Below, in pieces: positions 7,134 through 14,852 of a stretch of 35,381 nt of DNA. Position 1 is the first letter of the stretch. Every line of letters begins with the position of its first letter. The translations under genes were made by a program, and so were the position numbers. The DNA is from an uncultured Siphonobacter sp. (GTDB lineage: Bacteria; Bacteroidota; Bacteroidia; Cytophagales; Spirosomataceae), in contig CAJYHS010000115.1 of NCBI GenBank assembly GCA_913774715.1, positions 1 to 35,381 on the forward strand. Reading direction: 5' to 3'. Below the pieces are notes generated by a model. That model worked only from the letters and a program-made list of their open reading frames with translations, was not told the DNA's origin and ran no database searches.

Positions 7134-7205
7134 GTCAGTTTTCAGTTTTCTGTTTACTGTTTTCAGTTGATAACCAGTATAATAACTGACAACTGACAAC
7201 CGTAA
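7134..7205. repeat. Imperfect inverted repeat between transketolase subunit genes
   Basis: The 89-bp spacer is built of CAGTTTTCAG-like units. The left half (about 7135-7168) and right half (about 7174-7204, ACTGACAACTGACAAC units) are imperfect reverse complements, about 17/21 over the best stretch. The 30-nt segment 7137-7166 recurs in reverse orientation at 12527-12556 with only two mismatches. This is a dispersed intergenic repeat and can fold as a long hairpin between two subunits of one enzyme. Confidence 0.7.
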
Positions 7206-7218
7206 ACTGACAACTTAA

Positions 7219-8067
7219 TTAATAATCTCCTAAAGTTTCGGGAAGTTGAGCTAAGGCTTTGGCTAATTGCTCGTCATTAGGAGCAGTGCCGTGCCATTTG
7301 TGCGTGTGCATCATGAAGTCAACACCCTGACCCATTTCAGTTTTCGTGATGATGATAATGGGCTTACCCTGTCCGGCTAAACCTTTGGCCTGCGTCAGAA
7401 CGGTGTCGAGTGAAGTATAGTCGTTACCATCCATGTGCAGTACTTCCCAACCGAACGCTTCGTATTTGGCTCCGAGGTCGCGGTTGTTCATTACCTTGTC
7501 GGTAGGACCATCAATCTGCTGACCATTGAAGTCAATAAATGCAATCAGGTTATCTACCTTATGGTGAGGAGCAAAGGTAGCGGCTTCCCAGATTTGACCT
7601 TCCTGTTGTTCGCCGTCGCCCATCAGGACGTATACCAGATGAGAATCACCTTTGAGTTTTTTACCCAGAGCTACGCCGATGGCTACCGAAAGACCCTGAC
7701 CCAGCGAGCCAGAAGCAATACGAATACCAGGCAGGTGTTCTGCCGTTGCGGGGTGTCCTTGCAGACGTGAATCCAGCTTACGGAATGTAGCCAGTTCGGG
7801 CACGGGGAAATACCCACGATGAGCCAGAACGGAATAGAGCACGGGTGAAATGTGTCCGTTAGAAAGGAAGAAAACGTCTTCGTTATTACCTTCCATGTCG
7901 AAAACAACCTGACCCTGATCATCCGTCTTTAATTCCATGTGTTTGAAATAAAGACTTACGAGGAGATCAGTACAGCCGAGAGACCCGCCGGGGTGGCCTG
8001 ATTTAACTCCGTGTACCATCCGTACGATGTCACGGCGAACTTGAGAAGCGATGTCCTGAAGATTCAT
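7219..8067 (-). CDS. Transketolase N-terminal subunit (TPP-binding)
   Basis: A 282-aa protein from the ATG at 8067 (MNLQDIASQVRRDIVRMVHG); the open frame reaches a TTG seven codons earlier, which is rejected. It contains the transketolase diphosphate-binding domain: KSGHPGGSLGCTDLL, FFLSNGHISPVLYSVL, SGSLGQGLSVAIGVALG and the TPP/metal motif MGDGEQQEGQIWEA ending in the expected Asn (FIDFNG). TKTEMGQGVDFM is near the C-terminus. The pyrimidine and C-terminal domains are on the separate downstream gene, so this is a split enzyme rather than a truncation. It functions in the pentose phosphate pathway in the cytosol. Both subunits are on the same strand and end at one terminator. Confidence 0.93.
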   Translation of the reverse strand: MNLQDIASQVRRDIVRMVHGVKSGHPGGSLGCTDLLVSLYFKHMELKTDDQGQVVFDMEGNNEDVFFLSNGHISPVLYSVLAHRGYFPVPELATFRKLDSRLQGHPATAEHLPGIRIASGSLGQGLSVAIGVALGKKLKGDSHLVYVLMGDGEQQEGQIWEAATFAPHHKVDNLIAFIDFNGQQIDGPTDKVMNNRDLGAKYEAFGWEVLHMDGNDYTSLDTVLTQAKGLAGQGKPIIIITKTEMGQGVDFMMHTHKWHGTAPNDEQLAKALAQLPETLGDY

Positions 8068-8162
8068 AAGTGTAGATAAGCGAAACAATAAAGGGTAACT
8101 CTAAAAAGGAGGTTAATTTTAGTCGACTACCCTGGAATAATTAAGAGAGCAGAAAATCTGCC

Positions 8163-8612
8163 TTACTTCAAAATCTGACTGGTGTGTTCTTTGGTATCAA
8201 CTTTCTGAATGACTTCGGTGATAACTCCCGATTCATCAATAACGAAAGTTGTTCGTGCCGTACCCATGTATTGGCGACCGTACATATTTTTCTCTACCCA
8301 AACACCGTAGGCTTCCACAATTGTGTGATCTGTGTCCGCTAAAAGGGGAAAGGGTAATTCGTATTTTTTGGCAAATTTCTGATGGGATTTTTCATCATCG
8401 ACGCTTACGCCTAATACCACAAAACCTGCTTTTAATAAAGATTCGTAGTTATCGCGGAGGTTACAGGCTTGAGCCGTACAACCGGGCGTATCATCTTTGG
8501 GGTAAAAATATAAAACTACTTTTTTACCAGCAAAATCACTGAGTTTGATCAGGTTGCCGCTTTGATCAACTGCTTCAAAGGCCGGAGCCAAATCACCTTT
8601 TTGAAGAGACAT
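8163..8612 (-). CDS. bcp: Thioredoxin-dependent thiol peroxidase (Bcp/PrxQ peroxiredoxin)
   Basis: A 149-aa peroxiredoxin of the Bcp group. The peroxidatic cysteine is C45 in YPKDDTPGCTAQAC and the resolving cysteine is C50, the five-residue spacing of the E. coli Bcp type. The fold follows the family order: GDLAPAFEAVDQSGNLIKLS, KKVVLYFYPKDDTPGC, GVSVDDEKSHQKFAKKYELP, FPLLADTD and MGTARTTFVIDESG. It reduces hydrogen peroxide and organic hydroperoxides with electrons from thioredoxin in the cytosol. It is a single gene between the transketolase operon and an M23 peptidase gene; a dyad ATGAC/GTCAT with an inner CGC-TTCGAAG-GCG lies 70-100 bp upstream of the start and might be regulatory. Confidence 0.95.
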   Translation of the reverse strand: MSLQKGDLAPAFEAVDQSGNLIKLSDFAGKKVVLYFYPKDDTPGCTAQACNLRDNYESLLKAGFVVLGVSVDDEKSHQKFAKKYELPFPLLADTDHTIVEAYGVWVEKNMYGRQYMGTARTTFVIDESGVITEVIQKVDTKEHTSQILK

Positions 8613-8733
8613 AAGTTTATTAATTGATAGCAGTCCGATAGGTTGGATGCTGAAAGTAATAGATTATTAGAATGACTTCGCTTCGAAGGCGTTTCTGTCA
8701 TGGACGTTGTGCCCCAAAAAGCCAAAGGAAATC

Positions 8734-10572
8734 CTAGTTTAGATTCGGCCTTTCAAAAGTAGCTTTGTTTCCTGAATTGTCCGTTATTTCCAGCTTCAAT
8801 TCACCACGGAAAGGTCGATTTTCTTCTCTTATTTCTGAAAAGAGCAAATTATTCTTCTCGTCATAATCCAGAACTACCGTTTCAGTACCTATATGAGTTT
8901 TCCAGGATTTTATACCCGAAAGGTTATCCCTAATTTTAAAACGCAACTGACGGCTGGAAATACTTACAGGGGTAATGGTGGGAGCCAGCGTGTCAGTAGC
9001 CAGGTAATAAGTGCCGAAGAACAGGGTTTCGGCGTGTAATTGCCCGTCTTTCCAATGTCCACCCACAAAAACGGGCTGTTTGTCCTCTCTGTACAAAGCC
9101 GTTTTTTCATAGAGTGAAATCGGCGATTCGGGTTTGTAATGAATGGTGACTTTATCTTTTAAGGGGGTCGTCGGTTCGCCTACCAGTAGTTTTCCATTTT
9201 TCTCCTGTAGCATGACGTAGAGCGTATCGTATAAACTGCCGTTTTTCCATTCCAGGGTCAGTCGGTCATTTAAAACTTGTCCATTTTGTTTAGGGTAAGC
9301 CGTTCCTGCAAAAGTGAATCGAATTCGTTTGGTGCCTGCATCCAATGAATCGGGCAGTCCTTTTCGCAAATCCCAGAGGTAGCATCCCGGATATGCGGCA
9401 GTTAAGATTTGCTCATTTTTGGGGAAGTAAATCTGAAGTGAATCGGGGAGTGAACCTTTAATGACCAGCCAGTTTTCTTCCACCGACCAACGTACGCTGG
9501 GATCGGGTGAACTGCCTTTCATTTCTTCGCCTTTTACAATCAGATGTAACTGGGTTTTATTCTGGAAATGATCCCAGATGGTTAAAGTAACCTGGTGAAC
9601 GGCCTTATCTGCAACTCTTAATTTTCCTGAACCAGTAGAGTAGATGGGAACGCGGTCGTTGCCGTCCGCCTTGTAGCACCGTTGAAAGAATTTACCCGTT
9701 TCAAAATACGTCGCGTAGTCGGTATGAATATTAATATCGTCGGTAAAAGCCTCTGGAATCTGACTCAGCTGGTGATAATGTAATTCTTTACCATCGACGT
9801 GAATTTCCAGACAGCTAATGCCATTTTTAGAAGAGGAGCCATTGCTTTGATCGTAAGCCAGTAACTCCATTCCAATTTCACCCATTACCCGCAACGTATC
9901 CCGCATTTTATACAGGTGAACGGAGGGTTTGGGAGATTCTTCCCGCACCAGGTTGTATTCCATCCTGCCAAAACGACCTTGCACTCGGGAATCACCTGTA
10001 AGTGTACGGATGGCTAACGCTTCCATGACGGGAGGAATATCATCATGAACTTCCCTGAAAGAATAATTTAGAGGATCCACGTTGAGCCCCTGTGCATTTC
10101 GAATTTCAAAGTGTAAATGCGGTCCCATGGAACCACCCGAGTTACCAGACAGCCCCAGCTCTTCACCGCGTTGCAGCGGCAATAGATTGGCTTTGGGCGT
10201 TACCATGATTTCCGTTGTGCCCTGAGCTAATTGCTGCTGACGCAAATATTGCGTAATACGGGCATTGAATTGCTGCAAGTGAGCGTAAACGCTGGTTTCA
10301 CCCGTCGTATGTTTTACGAAAACCGCATTACCGTAACCCGTTCGGCTGACGATGATTTTGGAAACGTAACCCCGTTCGATCGTCTTTACTGAAAGCCCTT
10401 CCCGTTGCTGGGTTTTAATGTCCATTCCGGCGTGAAAGTGTTGGGGGCGGAGCTCAGCAAAGGTTCCAGCCAACTGGGCGTTTTCACCGGGAAGAATCGG
10501 AAAAAGATAAGAATGCTGACCCTGAGCGGTCAAACTTATGAAAATTAAGAAAAATAAAGAGCGAATAAACAA
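8734..10572 (-). CDS. M23-family (LytM) metallopeptidase, secreted
   Basis: A 612-aa protein with an N-terminal signal peptide (FIRSLFFLIFISLTAQGQ). The peptidase domain is at about residues 20-175 with all zinc-site motifs: HFHAGMDI (HxxxD), GYGNAVFVKH, YAHL, and GPHLHFEIR (HxH). M23 enzymes cut peptide cross-links in peptidoglycan or act as inactive scaffolds; here the metal ligands are intact, so activity is likely. The remaining 430 residues look like beta-sandwich domains of a type common in large Bacteroidota M23 proteins. No ATG exists in frame before the signal peptide: the frame opens with TTG at 10572 and a stop lies not far upstream, so TTG initiation is likely. Probably periplasmic and involved in cell-wall remodelling. 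Confidence 0.88.
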   Translation of the reverse strand: MFIRSLFFLIFISLTAQGQHSYLFPILPGENAQLAGTFAELRPQHFHAGMDIKTQQREGLSVKTIERGYVSKIIVSRTGYGNAVFVKHTTGETSVYAHLQQFNARITQYLRQQQLAQGTTEIMVTPKANLLPLQRGEELGLSGNSGGSMGPHLHFEIRNAQGLNVDPLNYSFREVHDDIPPVMEALAIRTLTGDSRVQGRFGRMEYNLVREESPKPSVHLYKMRDTLRVMGEIGMELLAYDQSNGSSSKNGISCLEIHVDGKELHYHQLSQIPEAFTDDINIHTDYATYFETGKFFQRCYKADGNDRVPIYSTGSGKLRVADKAVHQVTLTIWDHFQNKTQLHLIVKGEEMKGSSPDPSVRWSVEENWLVIKGSLPDSLQIYFPKNEQILTAAYPGCYLWDLRKGLPDSLDAGTKRIRFTFAGTAYPKQNGQVLNDRLTLEWKNGSLYDTLYVMLQEKNGKLLVGEPTTPLKDKVTIHYKPESPISLYEKTALYREDKQPVFVGGHWKDGQLHAETLFFGTYYLATDTLAPTITPVSISSRQLRFKIRDNLSGIKSWKTHIGTETVVLDYDEKNNLLFSEIREENRPFRGELKLEITDNSGNKATFERPNLN

Positions 10573-10660
10573 GGGATGGCGACGGTAAAAGGATGATTGG
10601 GTTTAAAGTTAAGTGTTTTGAGTTATGTCTGACGAATTACAATCCGAAAGGGTCAGTTGA

Positions 10661-10762
10661 TGTAGAGACGCGACTTTATCGCGTCTGGGGTAAAAGGCGA
10701 TTTTTATTACCTTAATTATTGCCATTTCCCAGCCAGACGCGATGAAGTCGCGTCTCTATACA
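10661..10762. repeat. REPIN-like palindromic intergenic repeat, copy 1
   Basis: A 102-bp element whose ends are inverted copies: TGTAGAGACGCGACTTTATC at 10661-10680 and the matching AGACGCGATGAAGTCGCGTC at 10735-10754. Each end also forms its own small hairpin (GACGCGA/TCGCGTC). Related elements are at 14621-14720 and 14741-14842. The double-hairpin form of about 100 bp with inverted ends resembles REPINs, which are mobilised in trans by RAYT transposases; no such transposase is in the window. Confidence 0.8.
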
Positions 10763-10776
10763 TAAATTCAAAACGC

Positions 10777-11388
10777 TTACTTAATTTCAAAATTGAACAT
10801 TTCCTGTCCTTCCAGGCGACCAATAAGGCGATCACCAATGTTCACCTGGCCCACTCCTGCAGGCGTACCCGTGTAAATCAGGTCACCAATTTTGAGAGTA
10901 AAGAACTTAGATAAATAAGCAATAATTTCCCCAAAAGACCACAGCATCATCGTAGTGTCGCCTTGTTGACGAACTTCGCCGTTTACGGTCAGGTCAAAGT
11001 TGAGCTTTGGGAAATCAGCGAACTGACTCTTAGGAACAAACTTGGAAATAGGAGCGGAGCCATCAAAGCCCTTCGCAATCTCCCAGGGTAAGCCTTTGGC
11101 CTTTTGTTTAGCCTGAACATCACGAGCCGTGAAGTCAATGCCTAAAGCAATTTCCTCGTAATAATTATCAGCAAATTGTACGGGAATATTCTTGCCTAAT
11201 TTATTGATTTTAAGAACTATTTCCAGTTCGTGGTGCACGTCTTCGGTAAAGTCTGGCAAATAAAAAGGATTATTCTCTCGTAAGATAGCTGAGTCCGGTT
11301 TCGTAAATATGACGGGATCGGTTGGACGTTCGTTTTGAAGTTCGGCGATATGCTCGGCATAGTTTCGCCCGATGCAAAAAATTCGCAT
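10777..11388 (-). CDS. Fumarylacetoacetate hydrolase-family protein (FAHD1/YcgM-like)
   Basis: A 203-aa protein matching the FAH C-terminal fold. It starts FCIGRNYAEHIAELQNE and has PVIFTKPDSAI, HHELEIVLKI (acidic metal ligands), GIDFTARDVQ, GLPWEIAKGFDGSAPIS and IYTGTPAGVGQVNIGDRL, in the family order. The short length and motif set match the FAHD1/YcgM branch, which acts as acylpyruvase or oxaloacetate decarboxylase with a divalent metal; the exact substrate cannot be told from sequence. It lies alone between the M23 peptidase gene and the divergent M48 gene, with REPIN-like repeat copy 1 just beyond its 3' end. Confidence 0.9.
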   Translation of the reverse strand: MRIFCIGRNYAEHIAELQNERPTDPVIFTKPDSAILRENNPFYLPDFTEDVHHELEIVLKINKLGKNIPVQFADNYYEEIALGIDFTARDVQAKQKAKGLPWEIAKGFDGSAPISKFVPKSQFADFPKLNFDLTVNGEVRQQGDTTMMLWSFGEIIAYLSKFFTLKIGDLIYTGTPAGVGQVNIGDRLIGRLEGQEMFNFEIK

Positions 11389-11559
11389 AGTATAAAAATG
11401 TTTAAAGACAGGACTACCCCACCGTAATCAAATGAGTTTTATTCCTCAATTTTGCGGCCCTTAACTGATGAATCCTGCAAAGCTAAGCGAACAAATATAC
11501 TTTACAGGCTCGGTACAGGATTTTCTATGAGTAAGTAACATTTTTAGCATTTCCACAAC

Positions 11560-12387
11560 ATGAAAAGAACCTTCGCCCTGGGTATTGTACTGGCAGCCTC
11601 CATCTGGGCTTGTAGTCGGGTACCCATTTCAAACCGGAATCAATTATTATTAGTATCTGATGCTGAAATGAACCAGCAGGCTCTGGTGAGTTATAAGCAG
11701 TTTCTGGATACCAGTAAAGTCATTGCTAACAACAATGGTAACACGCAGTTAGTAAAAAAAGTAGGTCAACGCATTGCTGCAGCGGCCACGAAGTACTTTA
11801 ACGAAATCAAACACCCTGAATACCTGGAAGGGTACAACTGGGAATTCAATCTTGTACAGGACAATCAGGTAAACGCCTGGTGTATGCCGGGGGGGAAAGT
11901 GGTGGTGTATACCGGTTTGTTACCCGTTACACAAACGGAAGCAGGTCTGGCGACAGTAATGGGCCATGAGATCTCGCACGCCATTGCCAAGCACGGTTCC
12001 GAGCGGGTGAGCCAGCAGTACGTAGCTCAGGGTTTATTAACCGGCGGACAGGTGGCCTTAGGCGTAGCCAACGCCAGTAATCCATCACGGGCTAATAACA
12101 TCTGGAGTTCAGTATTTAACGTAGCGGCTCCGCTGGGAGCTAACCTGGCTATCTTAAAGTACAGCCGTCAGCATGAGAGTGAAGCCGATCACCTGGGTTT
12201 AATCTTCATGGCCATGGCGGGTTATGATCCCAAAGAAGCCATTACCTTCTGGGGTCGGATGGCAGAGGCCAGTAAGAATTCGCAGAAACCTCCCGTATTA
12301 CTTTCTTCGCACCCAACCGATCAGCAACGGATTAGTGATTTGAAAAAGTTACTGCCTGAAGCGGAGAAATATTACGCTAGAAGATAG
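11560..12387 (+). CDS. M48-family metallopeptidase, probable lipoprotein
   Basis: A 275-aa protein with a short signal sequence ending SIWACSR; C18 is a plausible lipidated cysteine, although the residue at -3 is Ile rather than Leu. The catalytic zinc motif is HEISH (residues 136-140) and the third ligand is in HESEADHLG (E206). Flanking blocks WCMPGGKVVVYTGLLPV and SSHPTDQQRI are typical of the short M48 group (LoiP/BepA/OMA1-like), which degrade or process damaged or misassembled envelope proteins. It is transcribed alone, divergent from the FAH gene, and ends before a strong bidirectional terminator. Location in the periplasm or outer membrane is inferred from the signal sequence. Confidence 0.92.
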   Translation: MKRTFALGIVLAASIWACSRVPISNRNQLLLVSDAEMNQQALVSYKQFLDTSKVIANNNGNTQLVKKVGQRIAAAATKYFNEIKHPEYLEGYNWEFNLVQDNQVNAWCMPGGKVVVYTGLLPVTQTEAGLATVMGHEISHAIAKHGSERVSQQYVAQGLLTGGQVALGVANASNPSRANNIWSSVFNVAAPLGANLAILKYSRQHESEADHLGLIFMAMAGYDPKEAITFWGRMAEASKNSQKPPVLLSSHPTDQQRISDLKKLLPEAEKYYARR

Positions 12388-12476
12388 ATTAGTTTGACGT
12401 TTGCAGTTTTAAATTTTAGCCTAACGTAAGTTTGGAAGGAGATTGAACACAAACAATGATTTATAGGAAGTAAATA

Positions 12477-12515
12477 AAAAAGGAAAGGCCCCTTTAAAGG
12501 GGCCTTTCCTTTTTT
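12477..12515. terminator. Bidirectional intrinsic terminator (M48 / sucC)
   Basis: AGGAAAGGCCCCTTT (12481-12495) and AAAGGGGCCTTTCCT (12496-12510) form a 30-bp perfect palindrome flanked by A and T runs. It separates the convergent M48 and sucC genes and can serve both. Confidence 0.92.
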
Positions 12516-12526
12516 ATCCCAGGCTT

Positions 12527-12556
12527 CTGAAAACGGTAAACAGAAGACTGAAAACT
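12527..12556. repeat. Dispersed 30-nt repeat downstream of sucC
   Basis: This 30-nt segment, beginning CTGAAAACGGTAAACAGAAG, equals the reverse complement of 7137-7166 at 28 of 30 positions. It lies 2 bp past the sucC stop, before the shared terminator. The copies are both directly 3' of a gene end. Confidence 0.7.
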
Positions 12557-12558
12557 TC

Positions 12559-13758
12559 TTAGAATTGAGTAGCTAATACATCTTTCAGGCGGTCAGCTGC
12601 GTCTTTTAATTGTACCGCAGAGTGTACTTCCAGACCTGACTCGTCGATGATTTTCGCTCCTTCTTCCGCATTCGTACCTTGCAGGCGAACCACGATAGGG
12701 ACAGGAATATTGCCGATAGCTTTGTAAGCTTCAACGATACCCGTAGCTACGCGATCGCAACGAACGATACCACCAAAGATGTTAATCAGGATGGCTTTTA
12801 CGTTAGGATCCTTCAGGATGATACGGAAACCCGCTTCTACGGTCTGAGCATTAGCTCCACCCCCTACGTCAAGGAAGTTGGCAGGCTCACCACCAGAAAG
12901 CTTGATTAAGTCCATCGTAGCCATCGCCAGACCTGCACCGTTCACCATACAGCCAATGTTGCCGTCCAGTTTCACATAGTTCAGGTTATAATGACCAGCT
13001 TCTACTTCTAAAGGATCTTCTTCGCGTACGTCACGCATTTCAGCTAAATCCGTGTGACGATACAGAGCGTTGTCGTCCAGGTTAACTTTTGCATCAACGG
13101 CCAGAATTTTGTTATCAGACGTTTTCAATACGGGGTTGATCTCGAATTGAGAAGCATCCGTATCAATATATGCTTTGTAGAGAGAGCCGATGAATTTCAC
13201 CATTTCTTTAAAAGCATCGCCTTCCAGACCTAATGCAAAAGCAATTTTCCGAGCTTGGAAGCCCTGAAGACCTACTTTAGGATCGATCCATTCTTTGATG
13301 ATTTTCTCGGGCGAATGCTCAGCTACTTCTTCGATATCCATCCCACCTTCCGTAGACGCCATGATGACGTTACAGGCTTTGGCACGGTCTAAAAGAATAG
13401 CCAGATAAAATTCTTTGGGTTCCGTAGCTCCGGGGTAATACACATCTTCAGAGATGAGGATCTTATGTACTTTTTTACCTTCGGGACCGGTTTGATGGGT
13501 AACTAATTGCATGCCCAGAATCTGTCCTGCTTTCTCACGGACTTCTTCGTAGTTCTTAGCCAGTTTTACGCCACCGCCTTTACCACGGCCACCGGCATGA
13601 ATCTGAGCTTTTACCACAAACCATTTCGTACCCGTTTTGATGTTAAGTTCGCGGGCTACTTCTACAGCTTTGTCGGGTGTGTCAGCGACGATGCCCTCTT
13701 GAATACGTACTCCGTAACGTTTGAGGATCTCTTTCGCCTGGTATTCGTGTATGTTCAT
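12559..13758 (-). CDS. sucC: Succinate--CoA ligase (ADP-forming), beta subunit
   Basis: A 399-aa protein with full-length SucC features. MNIHEYQAKEILKRYGV opens the ATP-grasp domain; VVKAQIHAGGRGKGGGVKLA is the nucleotide-binding loop, FEINPVL the metal site, and MVNGAGLAMATMDLIKLSGG and FLDVGGGANAQTVEAGF form the CoA-ligase domain, with IFGGIVRCDRVATGI next to it. It pairs with SucD (not in the window) to convert succinyl-CoA, ADP and phosphate to succinate, CoA and ATP in the TCA cycle. The alpha-subunit gene is not adjacent, which is common in Bacteroidota. It has its own terminator at 12481-12510. Confidence 0.97.
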   Translation of the reverse strand: MNIHEYQAKEILKRYGVRIQEGIVADTPDKAVEVARELNIKTGTKWFVVKAQIHAGGRGKGGGVKLAKNYEEVREKAGQILGMQLVTHQTGPEGKKVHKILISEDVYYPGATEPKEFYLAILLDRAKACNVIMASTEGGMDIEEVAEHSPEKIIKEWIDPKVGLQGFQARKIAFALGLEGDAFKEMVKFIGSLYKAYIDTDASQFEINPVLKTSDNKILAVDAKVNLDDNALYRHTDLAEMRDVREEDPLEVEAGHYNLNYVKLDGNIGCMVNGAGLAMATMDLIKLSGGEPANFLDVGGGANAQTVEAGFRIILKDPNVKAILINIFGGIVRCDRVATGIVEAYKAIGNIPVPIVVRLQGTNAEEGAKIIDESGLEVHSAVQLKDAADRLKDVLATQF

Positions 13759-13834
13759 TAGGAAGTTGAGTGAGGTTTCACTTTACAGCCCGAAAATTAG
13801 GCAGAAATCGATAAAGTCGTTGAGTTATCTTGGA

Positions 13835-13852
13835 CAAAGTTTTAGAACTTTG
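13835..13852. promoter_or_regulatory. Inverted repeat upstream of sucC and the LolD-like gene
   Basis: CAAAGT and ACTTTG flank TTTAGA, a dyad located 77 bp from the sucC start and about 104 bp from the start of the divergent ABC gene. No firm -7 box could be placed around it. It may be an operator or a -33 element for either gene. Confidence 0.3.
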
Positions 13853-13955
13853 CTCAACAAACTATAGCTACTTCGAGTTGATTATTGGAGGTTTTACTAG
13901 GTAATAGCCTGATAAACAGAAGATTTATAGTTCTTTTTGCCCTGATATATTTTAT

Positions 13956-14609
13956 ATGCTCGAAGCTCGTCAACTCATTAAAACATACGGTTCCTTACCC
14001 GTGCTCAAAGGAATCGATCTACAAATTCAGCCCGGAGAAATCGTTTCTATTGTCGGAGCGTCGGGAGCAGGTAAAAGTACGCTACTTCATTTATTAGGAA
14101 CACTGGACCGGCCCGATTCCGGTCAGATTTTTCTCGATGGAGAGGAAATTAGCAAGCTGAAAGACCGAGCCCTGGCTGAATTCCGTAATCGTCGCATCGG
14201 GTTTATCTTTCAGTTTCATAACCTGTTACCTGAGTTTACAGCACTGGAAAATGTGTGCATGCCCGCCTGGATCGGCGGTAAAACGCAGGAAACTGAAGAC
14301 CGAGCCCGGATGCTATTAACCAAATTAGGGCTTGGTGACCGTGAGAAACATTTTCCCAGTCAGCTTTCGGGTGGAGAGCAGCAACGGGTAGCAGTAGCCC
14401 GAGCATTGATTAATGCTCCCGCCGTCATCTTTGCGGATGAACCTTCGGGTAACCTGGATTCTAAAAACGCCCGTGAACTGCACGAATTATTCTTCCAGCT
14501 TCGTGATGAATTTAATCAGACTTTCGTGCTGGTGACGCATAATGAAGAACTGGCTCAAATGGCCGACCGAAAACTGGAAATGCTGGACGGCAGAATCGTG
14601 ACTAACTAA
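13956..14609 (+). CDS. ABC transporter ATP-binding protein, LolD/MacB-like
   Basis: A 217-aa ATPase. Walker A is GASGAGKST (residues 34-42), the signature is [15 protein letters not shown], Walker B is [12 protein letters not shown], and the switch His is in [10 protein letters not shown]. The Q-loop stretch [18 protein letters not shown] has the [11 protein letters not shown] form typical of LolD, which drives lipoprotein release from the inner membrane, and of MacB/FtsE-like exporters. No permease gene is adjacent, which is common for Bacteroidota LolD-like ATPases whose LolCE partner is encoded elsewhere. Cytosolic. The ATPase call is firm; assignment to lipoprotein release is probable only. 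Confidence 0.88.
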   Translation: MLEARQLIKTYGSLPVLKGIDLQIQPGEIVSIVGASGAGKSTLLHLLGTLDRPDSGQIFLDGEEISKLKDRALAEFRNRRIGFIFQFHNLLPEFTALENVCMPAWIGGKTQETEDRARMLLTKLGLGDREKHFPSQLSGGEQQRVAVARALINAPAVIFADEPSGNLDSKNARELHELFFQLRDEFNQTFVLVTHNEELAQMADRKLEMLDGRIVTN

Positions 14610-14620
14610 AGGATTACCTA

Positions 14621-14720
14621 GATAGAGACGCGATTCATCGCGTCCGGGTAAGAGGTGGTTTTCGTTACCATACGATGATTTTCATCTTCCAGCTAAGACG
14701 CCATGAATGGACGTCTCTAC
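14621..14720. repeat. REPIN-like repeat, copy 2
   Basis: An element of about 100 bp with ends TAGAGACGCGATTCATCGCG and AATGGACGTCTCTAC. The left end folds as GACGCGA-TTCA-TCGCGTC. It is related to copies at 10661-10762 and 14741-14842, with GGGTAAGAGG and ATTTTCATCTTCCAGCT shared with copy 3. Confidence 0.8.
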
Positions 14721-14740
14721 GTTTGAAAGAAAACCCTTTT

Positions 14741-14842
14741 GTAGAGACGTCGATTTATCGCGTATGGGTAAGAGGCGGTTTCAAGGGTACCTTTCCATGA
14801 TTTTCATCTTCCAGCTGATACGCCATCAATGGACGTCTCTAC
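14741..14842. repeat. REPIN-like repeat, copy 3
   Basis: A second element, in tandem with copy 2 with a gap of 20 bp. Ends are GTAGAGACGTCGATTTATCG and ATGGACGTCTCTAC. The interior shares GGGTAAGAGG and TGATTTTCATCTTCCAGCT with copy 2, so the tandem pair probably arose by duplication or repeated insertion. It fills the convergent gap between the LolD-like and DUF481-like genes, where it may serve as terminator too. Confidence 0.8.
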
Positions 14843-14852
14843 GAAGTATGCT

